Positions 6,848 through 10,875 of a stretch of DNA of 10,875 nt are shown piece after piece. Positions within the stretch are counted from its first letter, which is position 1; each line of letters opens with the position of its first letter. Source of the DNA: Burkholderiales bacterium (GTDB lineage: Bacteria > Pseudomonadota > Gammaproteobacteria > Burkholderiales > Burkholderiaceae); contig CANBUA010000156.1 in NCBI GenBank assembly GCA_947372535.1, positions 1 through 10,875 on the forward strand, read 5' to 3'. The notes below the pieces were generated by a model. The model saw only the letters and a list, made by a program, of their open reading frames with translations, was not told the DNA's origin and ran no database searches. A program made the translations under genes and the position numbers.

Positions 6848-7960
6848 ATGGGCATGAGCGGCTTCGAAGGCTGGCTCACGCGCCAGTGGACCCATCGTGG
6901 GCCGGCCGCCTGGCTGATGTGGCCCTTTCAAGCGGCCTTGCACCTGGCCGTGACGCTGCGACGCCTGGCCTACCGACGGGGCTGGCTCACCTTCCGCACC
7001 TTGCCTGTGCCCGTGATCGTGGTCGGTAACCGCATCGCTGGCGGCGCGGGCAAGACCCCGGCCGTGATGGCCGTGCTGGCCCACCTGCGTGAACGTGGCT
7101 GGACGCCCGGGGTGCTCACGCGCGGCCACGGTCGTGATGAGTCCCGGAAATCATCGCCACTGTTGTTGGACGAGACCACCAGCGCCGCCTTGTCTGCACG
7201 CGACGTCGGAGACGAACCTTGGTTGATCTGGCGCCGCACTGGCTGCGTCATGGCCATCGGACGAGACCGGGCGGAGGCTGGTGAGGTCTTGCTGGCCGCG
7301 CACCCTGAAGTCAACATCCTGGTCTGCGATGATGGCCTGCAGCACCTGGCGTTGGCACGTCAGATCGAGATCGTGGTGTTCGACGAACGTGGCGCCGGCA
7401 ACGGCTGGCTGCTGCCGGCCGGACCACTGCGCGAGCCCATTGATGTGCCGCCCCACCCGACTTGCGTGGCCGCCCCACTGGTGCTCTACAACGCCGAGCA
7501 CGCCAGCACCCCCCTAACCGGGCATACCTCAAGCAAGCGCCTAGCACCTTTGCAGGCCTTGAGCGATTGGTGGCAAAAGCTGCCCAAATCAAGCACAGCA
7601 CCGGATCTGAACGGGCAAACCTGCTGGGGGGTGGCCGGCATCGCGCAACCCGAGCGGTTTTTCCGCGCTTTGCGGGCGCAGGGCCTGAGCTTCACCCCCT
7701 GCCCTCGGCCGGATCACGACAAGCTCGACCCTTTGCCCTGGCCGAGCGGCATCGCCCATGTCATCATGACCGAGAAGGACGCTGTCAAACTCACGCCCGA
7801 GCGGCTGGCACAACAGCGGCCCGGCACCCAGGTCTGGGTAGCGGCCTTGCAACTGGTGATCGAGCCCGCTTTCTGGCGGTCTTTAGATCAGCGCCTGGCC
7901 CTGCTTGGCACCTCTTTCACCGACCCAACCAAACACTTGCCGACATGGACACCCGATTGA
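6848..7960 (+). CDS. lpxK: tetraacyldisaccharide 4'-kinase (lipid A biosynthesis)
   Basis: Inner-membrane-associated kinase that phosphorylates the 4' position of tetraacyl-disaccharide 1-phosphate to give lipid IVA. It has 370 residues, longer than E. coli LpxK (328). An N-terminal amphipathic/membrane helix (about 19-43) anchors it. The P-loop [11 protein letters not shown] is at 60-70. LTRGHGRD (90-97), the DVGDEP segment (119-124), CDDGLQH (160-166), and [19 protein letters not shown] (179-197) are all family blocks. ITEKD-like MTEKDAVKL (307-315) lies near the C-terminus. Extra length sits mainly in a low-conservation stretch around 215-255. An alternative ATG is at 6854; neither start has a clear Shine-Dalgarno sequence, so translation may be coupled to exbD, whose stop is 21 bases upstream. 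The 3' end overlaps the next gene by 16 bases. The next steps of the same pathway need Kdo, supplied by kdsB two genes on. Confidence 0.96.
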   Translation: MGMSGFEGWLTRQWTHRGPAAWLMWPFQAALHLAVTLRRLAYRRGWLTFRTLPVPVIVVGNRIAGGAGKTPAVMAVLAHLRERGWTPGVLTRGHGRDESRKSSPLLLDETTSAALSARDVGDEPWLIWRRTGCVMAIGRDRAEAGEVLLAAHPEVNILVCDDGLQHLALARQIEIVVFDERGAGNGWLLPAGPLREPIDVPPHPTCVAAPLVLYNAEHASTPLTGHTSSKRLAPLQALSDWWQKLPKSSTAPDLNGQTCWGVAGIAQPERFFRALRAQGLSFTPCPRPDHDKLDPLPWPSGIAHVIMTEKDAVKLTPERLAQQRPGTQVWVAALQLVIEPAFWRSLDQRLALLGTSFTDPTKHLPTWTPD

Positions 7961-8145
7961 TCGAACTGCTTGTTTGCCCCGTTTGCAAAGGGCCCCTGCT
8001 GCGCGGCGAGGATGGCCACGCCCTGGTCTGCCCAGCTGACCGCCTGGCCTTTCCCATCCGCGACGGCATCCCCGTGATGCTGGAGAGCGAGGCCGTCTCG
8101 CTGGACACGCCCGAGCCGGCGCCCATGCCGCTGCCTGCGCCCTGA
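7945..8145 (+). CDS. Trm112 family zinc-ribbon protein (YcaR-like)
   Basis: A 66-residue protein of the Trm112/YcaR (UPF0434) family. Visible features are [16 protein letters not shown] with Cys11 and Cys14, a third cysteine at 29, then the family signature [13 protein letters not shown] (34-46) and a proline-rich tail. The fourth position of the zinc ribbon has no cysteine (Asp32 lies nearby); as I recall, E. coli YcaR likewise lacks it. In eukaryotes Trm112 activates methyltransferases; the bacterial role is not settled, so no function is claimed. It overlaps the end of lpxK by 16 bases in another frame and ends 29 bases before kdsB. This lpxK-ycaR-kdsB order is the same as in E. coli. No Shine-Dalgarno sequence is evident, which suggests translational coupling to lpxK. 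Confidence 0.9.
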   Translation: MDTRLIELLVCPVCKGPLLRGEDGHALVCPADRLAFPIRDGIPVMLESEAVSLDTPEPAPMPLPAP

Positions 8146-8174
8146 TGGTGCCCTGATGACACGCTGACAACACC

Positions 8175-8927
8175 ATGCGCTTTTCCGTCCTCATCCCTGC
8201 CCGGCTGGCGTCCACCCGCCTGCCCGACAAGCCCCTGGCTGACATTGGCGGCCTGCCCATGATCGTGCGAGTGGCGCGCCAAGCCGCGCTCAGCCAGGCC
8301 AGCCAGGTGGTGGTCGCAGCCGATGCGCCTGCTATCGTCGAAGCTTGTGAGCGCCACGGCGTGCGGGCCGTGCTGACCCGAGCCGACCACGCCACCGGCT
8401 CCGACCGCCTGGCCGAGGCTTGCGGGCTCACTGGCCTGGACGGCGATGACCTGGTGGTCAACGTCCAGGGCGACGAGCCCTTGATCGACCCAGAACTGAT
8501 CAACGAATGCGCTCGCCTGCTGGTTCGCCAGACGGAGTGCGTGATGAGCACGGCGGCCCACCCCATCCAGGATGCGGCCGATTTCGCCAACCCCAATGTG
8601 GTCAAGGTCGTGCTCGATGCACAACAGCGCGCCCTGTATTTTTCCCGCGCCCCGCTGCCCTGGTGGCGTGATGGGCCACAGCCGGCCAGCCTGCCGCCAG
8701 CGCATGCGCCAGCCTTGCGCCATGTCGGGATCTACGGCTACCGCGCGGCCTTCCTGCGCGCCTTTCCGCAACTGAGCGCCAGCCCGCTCGAAAGCATTGA
8801 GTCGCTGGAGCAATTGCGAGTGCTGTGGCATGGTGAACGCATCGCCGTTCACGTCACCAACCAGGCGCCGGGTGCTGGCGTGGACACCCCCGAAGACCTG
8901 GCCCGTGTGCGCGCCTTGCTGGCGTGA
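8175..8927 (+). CDS. kdsB: 3-deoxy-manno-octulosonate cytidylyltransferase (CMP-Kdo synthetase)
   Basis: Cytoplasmic enzyme that activates Kdo with CTP to form CMP-Kdo, the donor for the inner core of lipopolysaccharide. It has 250 residues, the usual size. The nucleotide-binding start [15 protein letters not shown] lies at 7-21; [13 protein letters not shown] at about 70-82; the metal-binding NVQGDEP at 96-102 with Asp100; and HVGIYGYR and the C-terminal [11 protein letters not shown] close the fold. The ATG at 8175 is the first in-frame start before the conserved N-terminus and has no obvious ribosome-binding site. It follows lpxK and the Trm112 gene, and its product is used on the lipid IVA that LpxK makes, so co-transcription makes sense. 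No terminator is visible after it. Confidence 0.97.
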   Translation: MRFSVLIPARLASTRLPDKPLADIGGLPMIVRVARQAALSQASQVVVAADAPAIVEACERHGVRAVLTRADHATGSDRLAEACGLTGLDGDDLVVNVQGDEPLIDPELINECARLLVRQTECVMSTAAHPIQDAADFANPNVVKVVLDAQQRALYFSRAPLPWWRDGPQPASLPPAHAPALRHVGIYGYRAAFLRAFPQLSASPLESIESLEQLRVLWHGERIAVHVTNQAPGAGVDTPEDLARVRALLA

Positions 8928-9025
8928 ATCGTGCAGCATTCGCCGCCGGTCTTCCCGCTGCTCAAGCTCAGCGTGCAGACAACGCACCATCGGGGGGCAA
9001 CCCTGCCTTCAGGGTGGATATCGCG

Positions 9026-9034
9026 TGCTATCCT
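9026..9034 (+). promoter_or_regulatory. candidate extended -10 promoter of adk
   Basis: TGCTATCCT fits the extended -10 pattern TG-N-TATNNT, placed 68 bases before the adk ATG. A -35 match is weak (TTCAGG at 9008-9013, spacer 15). A 6-bp hairpin, ACCCTG-CCTT-CAGGGT (9000-9015), overlaps that -35. Read-through from kdsB is also possible. Confidence 0.35.
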
Positions 9035-9048
9035 CACGCGCTTATTGA

Positions 9049-9759
<711 letters not shown>

Positions 9760-9796
9760 GCCTGAGCTCGCCGCCCTTGATGGGCGATCCGGATTC

Positions 9797-9827
9797 ACAG
9801 CCCCGCACCGCCGGGGCTGTTTTCTTT
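9797..9827 (+). terminator. intrinsic terminator of adk
   Basis: Nine-bp stem: ACAGCCCCG (9797-9805) pairs with CGGGGCTGT (9812-9820), with a 6-base loop, followed by TTTCTTT (9821-9827). It lies between the adk stop and the dnaG start and ends only about 15 bases before dnaG, so dnaG needs read-through or a promoter that overlaps the hairpin. Confidence 0.9.
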
Positions 9828-9841
9828 GTATCCTGACCGAC

Positions 9842-10875
9842 GTGATCCCTTCATCCTTCATCCAGGACCTGCTCGCACGCACCGACATTGCCGACATCGT
9901 CGGGCGCCATGTCACGCTCAAGAAGGCCGGGATCAACTACAAGGGCCTGTGCCCTTTCCACGGCGAAAAATCGCCCAGCTTCATCGTCAGCCCCAGCCGC
10001 CAGACCTACCACTGCTTCGGCTGCGGTGTGCACGGCAATGCCATCGGCTTCCTGATGGAGAACAGTGGCCTCAATTTCGTCGAGGCGATCCGGGACCTGG
10101 CGCAGATCCAGGGCATGCCCGTGCCCGAGGAACAAGCCAGCCCGCAAGACCGCGAGCAAGCCCGCCAGCAGAAGGAAAAGCAGAACTCGCTGACCGACGT
10201 GATGGCCAAAGCCACCACCAATTGGCGCGCTCAGCTCAAGCACAGCCCGCGCGCCGTGTCCTACCTCAAAGGCCGCGGGCTTACCGGCGAAGTGGCCGCG
10301 CGTTTCGCCTTGGGTTATGCGCCCGAAGGCTGGAAGGGCCTGGCCAGCGTCTTCCCGGATTACGACGATCCCTTGCTGGTGGAATCGGGCCTGGTCATCG
10401 TGCCGGAAGACGCCCAGCCAACCGCTGAGGCGCCCCAGCGCCGCTACGACCGCTTCCGCGACCGAATCATGTTCCCGATCAGGTCGGTACAAGGCGAGGT
10501 CATCGGCTTCGGTGGGCGCGTGCTGGACAAGGGCGAGCCCAAATACCTCAACTCGCCTGAGACGCCTGTTTTTAGCAAGGGCCGCGAACTCTACGGCCTG
10601 TACGAGGCCCGCACCGCCCTGCGGAACAAGGGCTATGTGATCGTCACCGAAGGCTACATGGACGTGGTCGCCCTGGCGCAATGGGGCTATGGCAATGCCG
10701 TGGCCACGCTTGGCACGGCCTGCACAGCCGACCATGTGCACAAGCTGTTCCGTTTCACCGAGCAGGTGGTGTTCAGCTTCGACGGCGATGCGGCCGGGCG
10801 CCGGGCCGCCGGGCGCGCGCTGGAGGCGTCCATCCCGCATGCGACCGACACGCGCCGCATCAGCTTCTTGTTCCT
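9842..10875 (+). CDS. dnaG: DNA primase (N-terminal part; runs off the window)
   Basis: Primase that synthesises RNA primers at the replication fork with the DnaB helicase. The first 344 codons are present; the E. coli protein is 581 residues, so the helicase-binding C-terminal domain is missing from view. GTG 9842 gives M-IPSSFIQDLLARTDI, matching the conserved N-terminus, and no ATG lies nearby; there is no clear Shine-Dalgarno sequence. The zinc-binding domain has Cys37 and His40 (CPFH) with Cys58 and Cys61 (CFGC). The RNA polymerase domain includes RFRDRIMFPI and GFGGRVL (about 202-225). The TOPRIM metal site is visible as EGYMDVVAL (Glu270) and DGDAAG (Asp314, Asp316). The open frame is intact to the edge. 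The gene is close behind the adk terminator. Confidence 0.97.
   Translation, partial: MIPSSFIQDLLARTDIADIVGRHVTLKKAGINYKGLCPFHGEKSPSFIVSPSRQTYHCFGCGVHGNAIGFLMENSGLNFVEAIRDLAQIQGMPVPEEQASPQDREQARQQKEKQNSLTDVMAKATTNWRAQLKHSPRAVSYLKGRGLTGEVAARFALGYAPEGWKGLASVFPDYDDPLLVESGLVIVPEDAQPTAEAPQRRYDRFRDRIMFPIRSVQGEVIGFGGRVLDKGEPKYLNSPETPVFSKGRELYGLYEARTALRNKGYVIVTEGYMDVVALAQWGYGNAVATLGTACTADHVHKLFRFTEQVVFSFDGDAAGRRAAGRALEASIPHATDTRRISFLF

Noticed and set aside
6092..7129. 345-codon open frame on the minus strand across exbB, exbD and lpxK
   Set aside because: Antisense to three well-conserved genes; low-complexity His/Gly/Arg/Ala composition typical of GC-rich shadow frames; no recognisable domain.
7917..8990. 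357-codon open frame on the minus strand across the Trm112 gene and kdsB
   Set aside because: It is the antisense shadow of two genes with clear family motifs, and its sequence shows no domain of its own.
9826..10428. 200-codon plus-strand open frame overlapping the start of dnaG in another frame
   Set aside because: It is rich in Arg, Pro and Ala with no domain; the overlapping dnaG frame is conserved throughout.
9851..10840. 329-codon open frame on the minus strand opposite dnaG
   Set aside because: dnaG on the plus strand has an intact zinc motif and TOPRIM site; the antisense frame is a codon-usage by-product.

Overview
The window looks like ordinary core-genome DNA from a beta-proteobacterium, most likely order Burkholderiales (Comamonadaceae or a Leptothrix/Aquabacterium-like relative). 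The grounds are the high GC content of the coding DNA (by eye about two thirds), the protein sequences (a SucA N-terminus with the NSYLFGGNAPYVEELYEAYL-type segment, and an ExbB beginning LSILQAAGWP), and the gene order exbB-exbD-lpxK-Trm112-kdsB-adk. No mobile element, CRISPR array, tRNA, rRNA, phage gene or defence/toxin gene is visible. I did not find a new biological system; the findings are mainly regulatory and start-site observations.

Left part, minus strand (1-5267). From right to left this holds xseA (large subunit of exonuclease VII), sodB (iron superoxide dismutase, with its own candidate promoter and a clear intrinsic terminator) and sucA (E1 of the 2-oxoglutarate dehydrogenase complex). 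The window ends 33 bases past the sucA stop, before any partner gene such as sucB can be seen.

Divergent intergenic region (5268-5706). This 439-base stretch separates xseA from the rightward genes. It contains an AT-rich block with a TAATTGA direct repeat, then two DnaA-box-like 9-mers in tandem (one a perfect TTATCCACA), a GC-rich hairpin, and a Shine-Dalgarno sequence placed for a TTG start of exbB. It is the most unusual piece of the window.

Right part, plus strand (5707-10875). exbB and exbD encode an inner-membrane proton-channel pair that energises outer-membrane processes. They are followed closely by lpxK (lipid A 4'-kinase), a small Trm112-family zinc-ribbon gene that overlaps lpxK, and kdsB (CMP-Kdo synthetase). 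LpxK makes lipid IVA and KdsB makes the activated Kdo that is next added to it, so this run is an envelope/lipopolysaccharide cluster, probably one transcript. adk (adenylate kinase) follows after 175 bases with a possible promoter of its own and a strong terminator. The first 344 codons of dnaG (primase) then run off the right edge.

Several very long open frames lie antisense to these genes. They are the usual by-product of GC-rich codon use and were not annotated.
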